Positions 15,379-24,097 of a DNA stretch of 61,955 nt are shown piece after piece (the first letter of the stretch is position 1; each line of letters begins with the position of its first letter). This DNA is from an uncultured Faecalibacterium sp. GTDB lineage: Bacteria > Bacillota > Clostridia > Oscillospirales > Ruminococcaceae. Location: assembly GCA_900539945.1 (NCBI GenBank), contig UQDV01000014.1, forward strand, positions 1 to 61,955, in the 5' to 3' direction. A program made the translations under genes and the position numbers. The notes below the pieces were generated by a model, which saw only the letters and a list, made by a program, of their open reading frames with translations, did no database searches and had not been told where the DNA came from.

Positions 15379-16503
15379 ATGGAAGCATCCAACGTTTATT
15401 ATACCGATTTCCGCTGTCCCGTGGGCACCAGCCTGCTGGAAAAGCTCCGCCGCCTGTGCCTGGCGGCCGGGATCCGTCAGCTGGACATGGAGGGCAAGTT
15501 CGTAGCCATCAAAATGCACTTTGGTGAGCTGGGCAACCTGGCCTTTCTGCGGCCCAACTACGCCAAGGTGGTGGCAGACCTGTGCAAGGAGCAGGGTGGT
15601 ATGCCCTTTTTGACCGACTGCAACACCCTGTACCCCGGCAGCCGCAAGAACGCGCTGGAACACCTGACCTGTGCCCAGCTCAACGGCTTCTGGCCCATGA
15701 CTACCGGCTGTCAGGTGATCATCGGTGACGGCCTGCGCGGCACCGATGAGGTGGAGGTGCCGGTGCCGGGCGGCGAATACTGCAAGACCGCCAAGATCGG
15801 CCGGGCCATCATGGACGCCGATGTGTTCATCAGCCTGACCCACTTCAAGGGCCACGAGTCCACCGGCTTTGGGGGTGCCATCAAGAACATCGGCATGGGC
15901 TGCGGCTCCCGGGCCGGCAAGATGGAGCAGCACGCCGCCGGCAAGCCTGCCGTGCAGGAGAGCCTGTGCCGGGGCTGCCACCGCTGCGCCAAGGAGTGCG
16001 GCTCCGACGCCATTACCTACAACCAGCAGAACAAGGCTGTCATCGACTACGACAAGTGCAAGGGCTGCGGCCGCTGCATCGGTGCCTGCAGCTTTGACGC
16101 CGTGTATTCCCCCAACGAATGCGCCAACGAGGAGCTGGACCGGAAGATGGCCGAGTACGCCGCTGCGGTCTGCCATGACCGCCCCTGCTTCCATGTGGCA
16201 CTGGTGCAGGACATCAGCCCCAACTGCGACTGCCACGGCGAGAACGACGCCCCCATCCTGCCGGATATCGGCATGTTTGCCTCCTTTGACCCGGTGGCCC
16301 TGGACCAGGCCTGCGCCGACGCCTGCCTGGCAGCAGCCCCCCTGCCCAACAGCCAGCTCAGCGGCAACCTGGCAAAGCCCGGCTGGAACTGTTACCACGA
16401 CAACTTCAAGGACTCGAACCCCAACATCGAGTGGAAGGCCACGCTGGAGCAGGCCGAGAAGATTGGCATGGGCACCCGCCAGTATGTGCTGAAAAAGGTA
16501 TAA
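15379..16503 (+). CDS. DUF362-family iron-sulfur protein
   Basis: 374 aa from the ATG at 15379, which has CAGGGAGGA upstream. An N-terminal DUF362 domain (about residues 1-185) is followed by two [4Fe-4S] ferredoxin motifs, CRGCHRCAKEC near 196 and CKGCGRCIGAC near 227. Further Cys and Asp residues occur in the C-terminal third. Genes of this family are common in anaerobes; the fold may act in electron transfer or assembly of a metal cofactor, but the reaction is unknown. It stands alone between two terminators. Confidence 0.85.
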   Translation: MEASNVYYTDFRCPVGTSLLEKLRRLCLAAGIRQLDMEGKFVAIKMHFGELGNLAFLRPNYAKVVADLCKEQGGMPFLTDCNTLYPGSRKNALEHLTCAQLNGFWPMTTGCQVIIGDGLRGTDEVEVPVPGGEYCKTAKIGRAIMDADVFISLTHFKGHESTGFGGAIKNIGMGCGSRAGKMEQHAAGKPAVQESLCRGCHRCAKECGSDAITYNQQNKAVIDYDKCKGCGRCIGACSFDAVYSPNECANEELDRKMAEYAAAVCHDRPCFHVALVQDISPNCDCHGENDAPILPDIGMFASFDPVALDQACADACLAAAPLPNSQLSGNLAKPGWNCYHDNFKDSNPNIEWKATLEQAEKIGMGTRQYVLKKV

Positions 16504-16516
16504 ACGCAAAAACAAC

Positions 16517-16549
16517 AAAGGCGCTGACCGCACGCGGTCAGCGCCTTTT
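16517..16549 (+). terminator. Intrinsic terminator after the DUF362 gene
   Basis: AAAGGCGCTGACCG, loop CACG, CGGTCAGCGCCTTT. The A-rich left side means it can also serve the convergent lipoprotein gene. Confidence 0.88.
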
Positions 16550-16568
16550 GCCATGCAGGGGATAACGT

Positions 16569-17201
16569 TTACTCTTCGCCGTTCACGGCGGGCACGCAGC
16601 TGTCCAGCACATTCTGCAGGGCCTGCCAGTTCTTCAGGGTGCAGCCGGGCAGGGTGTCCGGGTCCAGGCCAGCGTCCGTGATGAGGTCGGTCATGCTCTC
16701 CTTGTCGCTGAGCAGGCTCAGTGCGTCCGGCTCGATCATGGTCCAGGCCTCGGCAAAATTCTCCTGATCGGCGGCAGACAGGCTGTCGTACCAGTCGTAG
16801 AAGGCGTCCTGGATGGCCTCCGGCGTGCGGGAAGAGAGGTGTGTGCTCTCGGCCCACTGCAGCAGCGAGGCAGCCGCGATCACCGACTTGAGCGAGCAGC
16901 CGGAAACGCCGGGGCCCCAGCCCAGGCAGGGCGCAAAGGCGTCGGTGGTGCCGGTGATGGAGAACGCCGAGTTCTCGTCAAAGTTGCCGGGGTTCAGGCT
17001 GCCGGTGTTGGCTTGGGTGGTGGAGTCCGGCAGGGCGCTGTCGGACGTGGATGCCGATGCAGACGCGCTGTCCGATGCAGCGGATGCAGCGCTGGAAGGC
17101 TGCTCGCTGGAGGAAGATGTGCCGGAACATGCCGTGAACAGGCTGCACAGCAGCACTGCGCACAGTGCCAGAGCCAAAGGACGGATATATTTCAATTTCA
17201 T
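16569..17201 (-). CDS. Predicted lipoprotein of unknown function
   Basis: 210 aa. A lipoprotein signal peptide (KLKYIRPLALALCAVLLCS) ends in the lipobox LFTAC with the modified Cys near residue 25. Residues about 27-65 are a Ser/Ala/Thr-rich linker of the kind that spans the cell wall. The globular part (about 70-210) is acidic and holds four Cys; I do not recognise the family. GGAGGATCGACTT precedes the ATG. It converges on the DUF362 gene and has no operon partner. Confidence 0.75.
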   Translation of the reverse strand: MKLKYIRPLALALCAVLLCSLFTACSGTSSSSEQPSSAASAASDSASASASTSDSALPDSTTQANTGSLNPGNFDENSAFSITGTTDAFAPCLGWGPGVSGCSLKSVIAAASLLQWAESTHLSSRTPEAIQDAFYDWYDSLSAADQENFAEAWTMIEPDALSLLSDKESMTDLITDAGLDPDTLPGCTLKNWQALQNVLDSCVPAVNGEE

Positions 17202-17374
17202 AAGTCGATCCTCCGTTGGTCTTGCCCCGGCGGTGGGCCGGAGCTGCAGGAATGATACACCCTAAGTATACGTTGTGGGCCCAGCGTTGTCAATCGTTCC
17301 GCGCAGGACGAATTTCAAGCAGACCTGTGCAGGATATACAAAAATGCGGCTTGAATTTCGGACAGTTCAACGCA

Positions 17375-17403
17375 TTGACATTTTCTGTGCTGGCTCGTAT
17401 AAT
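17375..17403 (+). promoter_or_regulatory. Consensus promoter of the alpha-glucoside locus
   Basis: TTGACA (17375-17380), 17-bp spacer, TATAAT (17398-17403), giving a start near 17410 and a leader of about 140 nt before the antiterminator gene. Confidence 0.88.
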
Positions 17404-17427
17404 CAAAGCTGACAAGTGAATTTATCA

Positions 17428-17459
17428 GTGCGTGTAACTGTTCGATCAGGCATGAGCAT
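17428..17459 (+). promoter_or_regulatory. RAT-like antiterminator site upstream of the LicT-type gene
   Basis: The stretch TGCGTGTAACTG...CAGGCATGAGCA keeps the order of a ribonucleic antiterminator (GTTACTG, loop, CAGGCA) with closing TGC/GCA pairs. A hairpin AGGGAATGC / GGCATCCCT (17463-17486) and a T-rich tract at about 17500-17512 follow, which fits RAT-terminator competition and autoregulation. Confidence 0.6.
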
Positions 17460-17549
17460 CAGAGGGAATGCGGCAATGGCATCCCTTTGGTTCTTGTGCC
17501 CTTTTTCTTTTTCACAAAAGCTGCGGCATGGAAGCGGAGGAGTGCGGCG

Positions 17550-18374
17550 ATGCAGGCTGTAAAGGTATTCAATAACAATGCGGTGTCGGTGATCATGCCG
17601 GACGGCAGGGAAGCCATTCTCGTGGGCAACGGGCTTGGGTTTGGCCGCCGCCCGGGGGACGTGATCGACAAAAGCCGCGTTTCCAAGGTGTACTATGTGC
17701 AGAATGAATTGCAGACCAAGTTCCTCAAGATGCTGGATAACGTTACCCCGCAGGTGATGCAGGCCGCCGAGCGCATCTCGCTGGCGGCAGAAGAGCAGGG
17801 CATCCTGCTCAGCAGCAAAAGCACCATCTCGCTGGTGGATCACATCAGCTTTGCGCTGGAACGTGTGGAAAAGGGCACCTTTCTGCCCAACCTCATGCTC
17901 TCGGAGACCCGGATGCTGTACCCGAAGGAGTACGCGGTGGGGCAAAGGGCACTGGAGCTTGTCCGGCAGTTCTGCGGCGTACAGCTGCCGGAGGACGAAG
18001 CGGGCTACATTGCCCTGCATCTGGTAGCCGGTGCGGCGGACGGTGCGCTGGCTTATGATACCGTAAAATTCGTCATGGCGGTCAAGGAGATCATCTGCGA
18101 TACCTATCATTGTACCTTTGAGGAAGAGAGCCTCGAGACCATCCGCCTGACCGTGCACCTCAAGTTTCTGGCGGCGCGCATCCTGCGGCACACCCCGTGG
18201 CAGGACGCCGGGCTGGAATCCATGTACACGGTGCTTTTGCAGCGCGACAGCCGCAACGAGGTGTGCTTACAGCGCATCAATGCCTATCTGCGTCAGGAAT
18301 TTGATTACGAGCTAGATCATCAGGAGCAGGTCTATCTGCTCATCCACCTGACCAAGATCGTAAGGTGTATCTGA
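17550..18374 (+). CDS. BglG/LicT-family transcription antiterminator
   Basis: 274 aa from the ATG at 17550, which has GGAGGAG upstream. Residues 1-55 are the CAT RNA-binding domain (KVFNNNAVSV, GNGLGFGRRPGD). Two PRD domains follow, each with the His residues phosphorylated by the PTS: DHISFALER and YPKEYAVG in PRD1 and HLKFLAARIL and DHQEQVYLLIHLTKI in PRD2. When sugar is absent its EII phosphorylates PRD1; when HPr is free to phosphorylate PRD2 the dimer binds RAT RNA. It precedes the EIICB and GH4 genes and probably controls them as well as itself. Confidence 0.9.
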   Translation: MQAVKVFNNNAVSVIMPDGREAILVGNGLGFGRRPGDVIDKSRVSKVYYVQNELQTKFLKMLDNVTPQVMQAAERISLAAEEQGILLSSKSTISLVDHISFALERVEKGTFLPNLMLSETRMLYPKEYAVGQRALELVRQFCGVQLPEDEAGYIALHLVAGAADGALAYDTVKFVMAVKEIICDTYHCTFEEESLETIRLTVHLKFLAARILRHTPWQDAGLESMYTVLLQRDSRNEVCLQRINAYLRQEFDYELDHQEQVYLLIHLTKIVRCI

Positions 18375-18618
18375 AAACAAAGAAAATGACGAATATTTCG
18401 CAAGCACAAGCGGGATTTAAGGCAAACAGCCGCAGGAATCCTTTGTGGATTTCAAGGCTGTTTAACGCAAAATCCGGCTGTGCTTGTAGAAATAGACTAA
18501 ATTTTCGACTTTTCAGACACACCATAGGATAAAACGCTTCAACAGGGCGTCCGGAAGCCCTGCGGAATAGAAATCATCCCCCAAAACAGTCAAGTCAAAA
18601 AGTGAGGAGTATTACACG
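18375..18618 (+). other. Leader of the EIICB gene with a long inverted repeat
   Basis: 18401-18486 folds as a long imperfect hairpin: CAAGCACA...TGTGCTTG at the base and AAACAGCC...GGCTGTTT plus AATCC/GGATT higher up. No clear RAT or T tract is seen in it. The remainder up to the GTGAGGAG ribosome site at 18600-18608 shows nothing else. Confidence 0.5.
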
Positions 18619-20178
18619 ATGAAAGAAAAAGTCATGAATGGCTTGGAAAAGTTCTCCAAAGCCATGCTCTCACCGCTGTCGTATATCTCGGCAGCAGGCC
18701 TGATCCTTGTGCTGGGCGCATTGCTTACCAGCACAAGCCTTAGCTCGATGATCCCTGTTCTGCAGTGGACCCCCCTCAAGCTGCTGGGACAGCTGATCTA
18801 CAACTGCATCATGGTCATCATCAACAACCTCAGCCTGATGTTCTGCGTGGGCATCGCAGCGGCGCTTGCCAAAAAGAACAAGCAGCAGGCTGCCATCATC
18901 GGCCTGATGAGCTACTTTATGTACCTGACCGCCGGCAACGTCACGCTGACCCAGCTGGGCATGCTGGCCGAGGCTGATCCTATGGTGGGTCTGTACGGCA
19001 CCGGTCAGTCCACCGTGTTCGGCATCCAGACGGTGGATATGGGCGTGTTCGGCGGCATCCTGCTGGGTCTGGTCTGCGGCTGGGTGTACAACCGCACCTG
19101 TGAAAAGCAGTTCAAGGGCATCATCACCCAGATCTACTCCGGCAACCGCTGGTCCTTTACCTGCATGGTGGTCTTTTCCATCCTGTTCGGCTTTGGTTCC
19201 TGCTTCTTCTGGCCGCCGGTGCAGAACGTCATCAGTGCACTGACCGATCTGATCGCCACCTCCGGCAACTTCGGCCTGTTCCTGTACGGCTTTTTGGAGC
19301 GCTTCCTCATCCCCACCGGCCTGCACCACCTCATCTACACCCCCTTCCAGTTCTCTGCACTGGGCAACAGCCTGACCGTGGGCGATGCCACCTACACCGG
19401 CTCCTACATCGTAATGATGATGGAGTACAGCATGGGTCTGCCCTTCTCGGACGGCATTGTGTGGATGTACACCGGCTTCACCAAGACCTTCGGCTACTTT
19501 GGCATCGTGGCAGCCTTCATCTTCTGTGCCCGCAAGGAGAACCGCAAAAAGACCGCTGCCGTTCTGGTGCCGCTGGCCTTTACCGCCTCTCTGGCTTCCA
19601 TCACCGAGCCGCTGGACTTCATGTTCTGCTTCACTGCCCCCATCCTGTGGGTGGCACACGCCTGCATCTCCGGTCTGTTCATCGTGCTGCTGCACACCTT
19701 CCATGTCACCGGCTTTACCACCAACCTCCTTGGCTCGGTGCTGATGAACCTTTCTGCCGGTGCAGATAAGACCAACTATCCCATCCTGTACCTGCTGGCG
19801 CTGTGCCAGATCGCGGTGTACTTTGTGGTGTTCACCCTGCTGATCAAGGCCTTTAACATCCACACCCCCGGCCGGGAAGAGGTGAGCACCGAGACCGCTA
19901 AGAGCGCAGCACCCGCCAAAAAGGCAAGCGTGAAGAACGCTGCCGAGGTGCAGTGCGTCATTGATGGTCTGGGCGGCAAGGAGAACATCCTGTCGGTGGA
20001 CAACTGCTTCACCCGCCTGCGGGTAAACATCAAGGACCCCGCAAAGCTCAACGAGGAAAGCATCAACCAGCTGCCGAACAGCGGCATCGTGAAAAAGGGA
20101 ACCGATATCCAGATCGTTTACGGTCTGCAGGTAGCCGATATCAAGCGTGCCGTGGAGGCACAGCTGGAAAACCAGTAA
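18619..20178 (+). CDS. PTS EIICB, glucose/maltose superfamily (alpha-glucoside permease)
   Basis: 519 aa. The EIIC domain (about residues 1-420) has some ten membrane segments and the substrate-binding ITEPLDFMF stretch near 330. A basic linker leads to a C-terminal EIIB domain (about 440-519) with the phosphorylated Cys in SVDNCFTRLRV at residue 463. No EIIA domain is present, so a Crr-like EIIA must act in trans. The neighbour is a GH4 glucosidase, which makes maltose-type alpha-glucosides the likely substrates, as in malX/aglA/glvC systems. The gene is bracketed by the antiterminator upstream and GH4 70 bp downstream. Confidence 0.9.
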   Translation: MKEKVMNGLEKFSKAMLSPLSYISAAGLILVLGALLTSTSLSSMIPVLQWTPLKLLGQLIYNCIMVIINNLSLMFCVGIAAALAKKNKQQAAIIGLMSYFMYLTAGNVTLTQLGMLAEADPMVGLYGTGQSTVFGIQTVDMGVFGGILLGLVCGWVYNRTCEKQFKGIITQIYSGNRWSFTCMVVFSILFGFGSCFFWPPVQNVISALTDLIATSGNFGLFLYGFLERFLIPTGLHHLIYTPFQFSALGNSLTVGDATYTGSYIVMMMEYSMGLPFSDGIVWMYTGFTKTFGYFGIVAAFIFCARKENRKKTAAVLVPLAFTASLASITEPLDFMFCFTAPILWVAHACISGLFIVLLHTFHVTGFTTNLLGSVLMNLSAGADKTNYPILYLLALCQIAVYFVVFTLLIKAFNIHTPGREEVSTETAKSAAPAKKASVKNAAEVQCVIDGLGGKENILSVDNCFTRLRVNIKDPAKLNEESINQLPNSGIVKKGTDIQIVYGLQVADIKRAVEAQLENQ

Positions 20179-20248
20179 ATCGTTTTACCGTGCCCCGGCG
20201 GACTGCGCCGGGCTAACCTGAAAAATACAAAAAAGGAGTGTTTATACT

Positions 20249-21607
20249 ATGGTCATTACCATTGCTGGCGGCGGTAGCACGTTTACCGCCGGTATCGTCA
20301 AATCCATCGCACTGCGCCGGGAAGAACTGGAAGTGGACGAGATCCGTCTGTTCGACATCAACAAGGAGCGGCAGGACAAGGTTGCCGTTGTGGTGGACTG
20401 GGTCCTGCACAAGGAGCTGAATACCGACATCAAGCTGGTGGTCACCACCGATGTGCAGCAGGCTTACACCGATACCTCTTTTGTGTTTGCCCAGATGCGC
20501 GTGGGCGGCTACGCCATGCGGGAGCAGGACGAAAAGATCCCCCTGCGCCACGGCTGCGTAGGACAGGAGACCTGCGGCTGCGGCGGCATGGCCTACGGAA
20601 TGCGCACCATCTTCCCCATGATCAAGCTGATCGATGATGTGGAAAAGTATGCCAAGAAGGACTACTGGATCCTGAACTACTCCAACCCCGCCGCCATCGT
20701 ATCCGAGGCCTGCCGCAAGCTGCGCCCGAAGGCACGGATCATCAACATCTGCGATATGCCCATCGCCATCATTGACGTGGTGGCAGCTGCCATGGGCATC
20801 CAGAACAAGAAGGAGATCGTTTACGATTACTTTGGCCTGAACCACTTCGGCTGGTTCACCTCCATCCAGTACCACGGCGAGGATCTGATGCCCAAGCTGC
20901 GCGCCTACATCAAGGAGAAGCAGATTCTTCTGCCGGAAAGCTACCTCAAGGGCATGGGTGCTCTGACTTCCTCCGCCAGCCAGAACCGCCACACCAAGGG
21001 CAGCTGGTACTATGTGTGGAAGGGCGAGTACGAGATCATGGAAAACTTCCCGGAGTACCTGCCCAATACCTACCTGAACTACTATCTGCAGGCCAAGGAG
21101 TTCGTGGAGCATTCGGACCCGAACCATACCCGCGCCAACGAGGTGGAGGAGACCCGCGAAAAGAACCTGTTCGACGGCATCGACCACTACCTCAAGACCG
21201 GCGAGGTGGACGCCAACACCTTCTATGCCGGCAGTCACGGCGACTGGATCGCAGATCTTTCCGCTGCACTGAAGAACGACACCAAGGCACGCTTCCTCAT
21301 CATCACCGAGAACCGCGGTGCGATCCCCAATATGCCCTATGACGCAATGGTGGAACTGCCCGCCTACATCGGCAAGAACGGCCCGGAGGTCATTGCCCGG
21401 GACAACATCCCGCTGTTCCAGCAGGGTCTGATGATGCAGCAGCTCAACAGCGAAAAGCTGCTGGTGGAGGGCTGCGTGGAAGGCAGCTACGAGAAGGTGC
21501 TGCAGGCCTTTACCCTGAATAAGACTGTGCCCAGCATGAACGTTGCCAAGGCCATTCTGGACGATATGATCGAAGCCAACAAGGGCTACTGGCCGGAGCT
21601 GCACTGA
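20249..21607 (+). CDS. GH4 6-phospho-alpha-glucosidase
   Basis: 452 aa. The N-terminal Rossmann motif IAGGGSTFTAGI binds NAD+, and the metal-binding residues are in NICDMPIA (Cys near 172) and GLNHFGWF (His near 203), as in the GH4 family, which uses an NAD+/Mn2+ redox mechanism. It closely resembles GlvA/MalH/AglB enzymes that split maltose-6-phosphate and related phosphates made by the PTS permease upstream. AAAAAGGAG precedes the ATG. A terminator follows at 21623, so it ends the locus. Confidence 0.93.
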   Translation: MVITIAGGGSTFTAGIVKSIALRREELEVDEIRLFDINKERQDKVAVVVDWVLHKELNTDIKLVVTTDVQQAYTDTSFVFAQMRVGGYAMREQDEKIPLRHGCVGQETCGCGGMAYGMRTIFPMIKLIDDVEKYAKKDYWILNYSNPAAIVSEACRKLRPKARIINICDMPIAIIDVVAAAMGIQNKKEIVYDYFGLNHFGWFTSIQYHGEDLMPKLRAYIKEKQILLPESYLKGMGALTSSASQNRHTKGSWYYVWKGEYEIMENFPEYLPNTYLNYYLQAKEFVEHSDPNHTRANEVEETREKNLFDGIDHYLKTGEVDANTFYAGSHGDWIADLSAALKNDTKARFLIITENRGAIPNMPYDAMVELPAYIGKNGPEVIARDNIPLFQQGLMMQQLNSEKLLVEGCVEGSYEKVLQAFTLNKTVPSMNVAKAILDDMIEANKGYWPELH

Positions 21608-21622
21608 GCAGCCGGCTTTCCC

Positions 21623-21658
21623 GCCGCCGCAGGCATTGCCGCCTGCGGCGGCTTTTTT
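21623..21658 (+). terminator. Terminator of the alpha-glucoside operon
   Basis: GCCGCCGCAGGC, loop ATTGCC, GCCTGCGGCGGC, then six T. Confidence 0.92.
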
Positions 21659-21665
21659 GTACGCA

Positions 21666-21694
21666 TTGACCTTTGCAGAGCAAGGGCTTATAAT
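21666..21694 (+). promoter_or_regulatory. Promoter of the M18 peptidase-gluQ operon
   Basis: TTGACC, 17-bp spacer, TATAAT, ending 35 bp before the start codon. Confidence 0.85.
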
Positions 21695-21729
21695 GAGTAG
21701 AACCAGTAAAAGCGAAAGGAAGCATCCCC

Positions 21730-23043
21730 ATGCAAAACAAAGCATTTTCCATGGAAGATCTGTTTGCGTTTCTGAACGCCGGTGTCAGTGCGTTCCACTC
21801 CACGGCCGCCGCCGCGGCCATTCTGGAAGCCGAGGGCTACCGGAACTGCCCGGAGAGCGCGGCATGGCACCTTGTGCCCGGCGGCAAATACTACACCACC
21901 CGCAACGGCTCGGCCATTCTGGCCTGGCGGATGCCCAAAGGCCCGCTCACCGGCTGGCACGCCGCAGCCAGCCACAGTGACTCGCCCACCTGGCGCATCA
22001 AGACGCTGGACGGAGCTGACCACGGCTTTGCCCGCGCCGAGGTGGAGGGCTACGGCGGCATGCTGATGTCCACCTGGTTCGACCGGCCCCTGAGCGTGGC
22101 AGGCCGCCTGCTGGTGCGCACCGCCGATGGCGTGGAGAGCCGTCTGGTGCACCCGGAGCGGGCACTGGCCTGCATCCCGAACCTGTGCATCCACTTCAAC
22201 CGGGAGGCCAACACCGGCCTGAACTACAACCCCCAGGTGGACCTGCAGCCCATCTTCGGGGCCGAGGGCGGCAGCCTGAAGGACACCCTTGCCGCTGAGG
22301 CCGGGGTGAAGGCAGAGGACATCCTGGCCACCGACCTGGTGCTCTGCATCACCGAAAAGGCCCAGCGTGTGGGCCTGCAGGGCGAATATTTCATGTCCGG
22401 CCGCATCGACGACCTGGAATGTGCCTATGCCACCCTGTATGGTTTCCTGCAGGGGCGCGGTGAGGAAGCGGGCCGCGGCGACATCTGGGTGATGTTCGAC
22501 AACGAGGAAGTGGGCTCTTCCAGCCGGCAGGGCGCACAGGGCAGCCTGATGAGCGATGTGCTGGCCCGCATTGAGGAGAGCCTTGGTGTGACGAAGGAAC
22601 AGAGCATCCGAGCCCGCACCAACTGCCTGCTGCTCAGCGCCGACAACGGCCACGCCATCCATCCCAACCACCCGGAAAAGAGCGACCAGAAGCTGCCGGT
22701 GAACATGGGCGGCGGCGTCATCCTCAAGTACAATGCCCGCCAGACCTACACCACCAGCGGCCTGACCGGTGCCGCCTTTACCGCCATCTGCGAAAAGGCC
22801 GGGGTGCCGGTGCAGACCTTTGCCAACCGTGCCGATGTGGCGGGCGGCAGCACCCTGGGCAACCTGCTGGGCCGCCAGATCCTGATGCCCATGGTGGATA
22901 TTGGCGTGGGCCAGCTGGCCATGCACTCGGCGATGGAAACGGCCAGCTGCAAGGATGCGGAGTATCTGGCCAATGCCTGCGCTGCCTACTACAACACCCC
23001 CATCTTCCAGCCGGAGGACGGGCAGTGGAAGCTGGGCCTGTGA
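21730..23043 (+). CDS. M18-family aminopeptidase
   Basis: 437 aa, normal for M18. A dinuclear-metal aminopeptidase that removes acidic or other N-terminal residues from peptides in the cytoplasm. The motifs HSDSPTWRIK (metal His near residue 81), FDNEEVGSSSRQG (catalytic Glu near 258), SADNGHAIHPNHPEKSD and the final His in QLAMHSAMETAS are all visible. AAAGGAAG precedes the ATG. The stop codon overlaps the GTG start of gluQ, so the two are translationally coupled, although their functions appear unrelated. Confidence 0.93.
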   Translation: MQNKAFSMEDLFAFLNAGVSAFHSTAAAAAILEAEGYRNCPESAAWHLVPGGKYYTTRNGSAILAWRMPKGPLTGWHAAASHSDSPTWRIKTLDGADHGFARAEVEGYGGMLMSTWFDRPLSVAGRLLVRTADGVESRLVHPERALACIPNLCIHFNREANTGLNYNPQVDLQPIFGAEGGSLKDTLAAEAGVKAEDILATDLVLCITEKAQRVGLQGEYFMSGRIDDLECAYATLYGFLQGRGEEAGRGDIWVMFDNEEVGSSSRQGAQGSLMSDVLARIEESLGVTKEQSIRARTNCLLLSADNGHAIHPNHPEKSDQKLPVNMGGGVILKYNARQTYTTSGLTGAAFTAICEKAGVPVQTFANRADVAGGSTLGNLLGRQILMPMVDIGVGQLAMHSAMETASCKDAEYLANACAAYYNTPIFQPEDGQWKLGL

Positions 23044-23987
23044 GCGGGGCTGTGGTCGGGCGCTTTGCGCCCAGCCCCAGCGGGCGGCTGCATCTGGGCA
23101 ATCTGGCCTGCAGCCTGCTGGCCTGGCTCAGTGCCAAAAGCCAGGGCGGCCGCATCGTGCTGCGCATCGAGGATCTGGACGCCGAGCGCTGCCCGCGCAT
23201 TTACGCGGACCTGCTGGAGCAGGACCTTGCATGGCTGGGTCTTGTGTGGGACGAGGGCGGCAGCACCGGCGGCCCCCACGGGCCTTACTACCAGAGCGAA
23301 TGCGCGGACATCTACACCGGGCAGTACAAAAAGCTGGAAGCGCAGGGCCTTGTGTACCCCTGCTTCTGTTCCCGCGCCCAGCTGCACGCGGCCAGCGCGC
23401 CCCACACCTCGGACGGCAACGTCATCTATCCCGGCACCTGCCGGGACCTGACCGCCGCCCAGATCGCCGAAAAGCGCAAAAAGAAGGCCCCGGCCTACCG
23501 GGTGCGGGTGCCGGACGAGGAGATCACCTTTTTGGACGGCTGCATGGGTCCCCACACGGAGAACTTGCTGCGGGACTGCGGCGACTTTTACCTGCGCCGG
23601 GCGGACGGCGTGTTCGCCTATCAGCTGGCCGTGGTGGTGGACGATGCCCGCATGGGGGTCACCGAGGTGGTGCGTGGGTCGGACCTGCTGTCCTCCACGG
23701 CGCGGCAGCTGTACCTGTACCGTCTGCTGGGCCTGCAGGCTCCAACCTTTGCCCACTGCCCGCTGCTGCTGGCCCCGGACGGGCGGCGGCTGTCCAAGCG
23801 GGACGGGGACCAGAGCCTGGAGAACCTGCGGGAAAAATACACCGCGCAGGAGATCGTGGGCAAGCTGGCCTATGCCTACGGCCTGCAGCCGGAACCGGCG
23901 CCCTGCACGCCGGAAAGCCTCATCCCGGGTTTTTCCTGGGCAAAGGTGCCCAAGCAGGACGTCTGCCTGCCGGAGGGGCTGTTCTGA
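23040..23987 (+). CDS. gluQ: Glutamyl-Q tRNA(Asp) synthetase GluQ
   Basis: 315 aa from the GTG at 23040 that overlaps the previous stop (GTGA); a GTG at 23025 is an alternative. It is a truncated GluRS paralogue that attaches glutamate to queuosine at the wobble position of tRNA-Asp. The HIGH-like PSGRLHLGNL, IEDLD and LSKRDG (KMSKS-like) motifs are present, the anticodon-binding domain is missing as expected, and the zinc-site Cys residues appear in CFCSR and YPGTCR. Length fits the family. Confidence 0.92.
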   Translation: MSGAVVGRFAPSPSGRLHLGNLACSLLAWLSAKSQGGRIVLRIEDLDAERCPRIYADLLEQDLAWLGLVWDEGGSTGGPHGPYYQSECADIYTGQYKKLEAQGLVYPCFCSRAQLHAASAPHTSDGNVIYPGTCRDLTAAQIAEKRKKKAPAYRVRVPDEEITFLDGCMGPHTENLLRDCGDFYLRRADGVFAYQLAVVVDDARMGVTEVVRGSDLLSSTARQLYLYRLLGLQAPTFAHCPLLLAPDGRRLSKRDGDQSLENLREKYTAQEIVGKLAYAYGLQPEPAPCTPESLIPGFSWAKVPKQDVCLPEGLF

Positions 23988-24000
23988 ATCAAACCACAAC

Positions 24001-24043
24001 AAAGGGCGGAAGCGCACGTTTTCGGTGCGCTTCCGCCCTTTTG
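24001..24043 (+). terminator. Bidirectional terminator after gluQ
   Basis: Perfect 17-bp stem (24001-24017 with 24025-24041), A-rich on the left and TTTT on the right; it can also serve the convergent PAP2-like gene. Confidence 0.92.
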
Positions 24044-24097
24044 CTTTGTGGGTCACTGCCCGGCGGTTTCCGGGCGGGGCATTCTGAAGGGATCCGT

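Noticed and set aside
13837..16503. 888-codon open frame covering uppP and the DUF362 gene
   Set aside because: Its first part is antisense to trkA and out of frame with uppP; only the DUF362 part from 15379 is real coding sequence.
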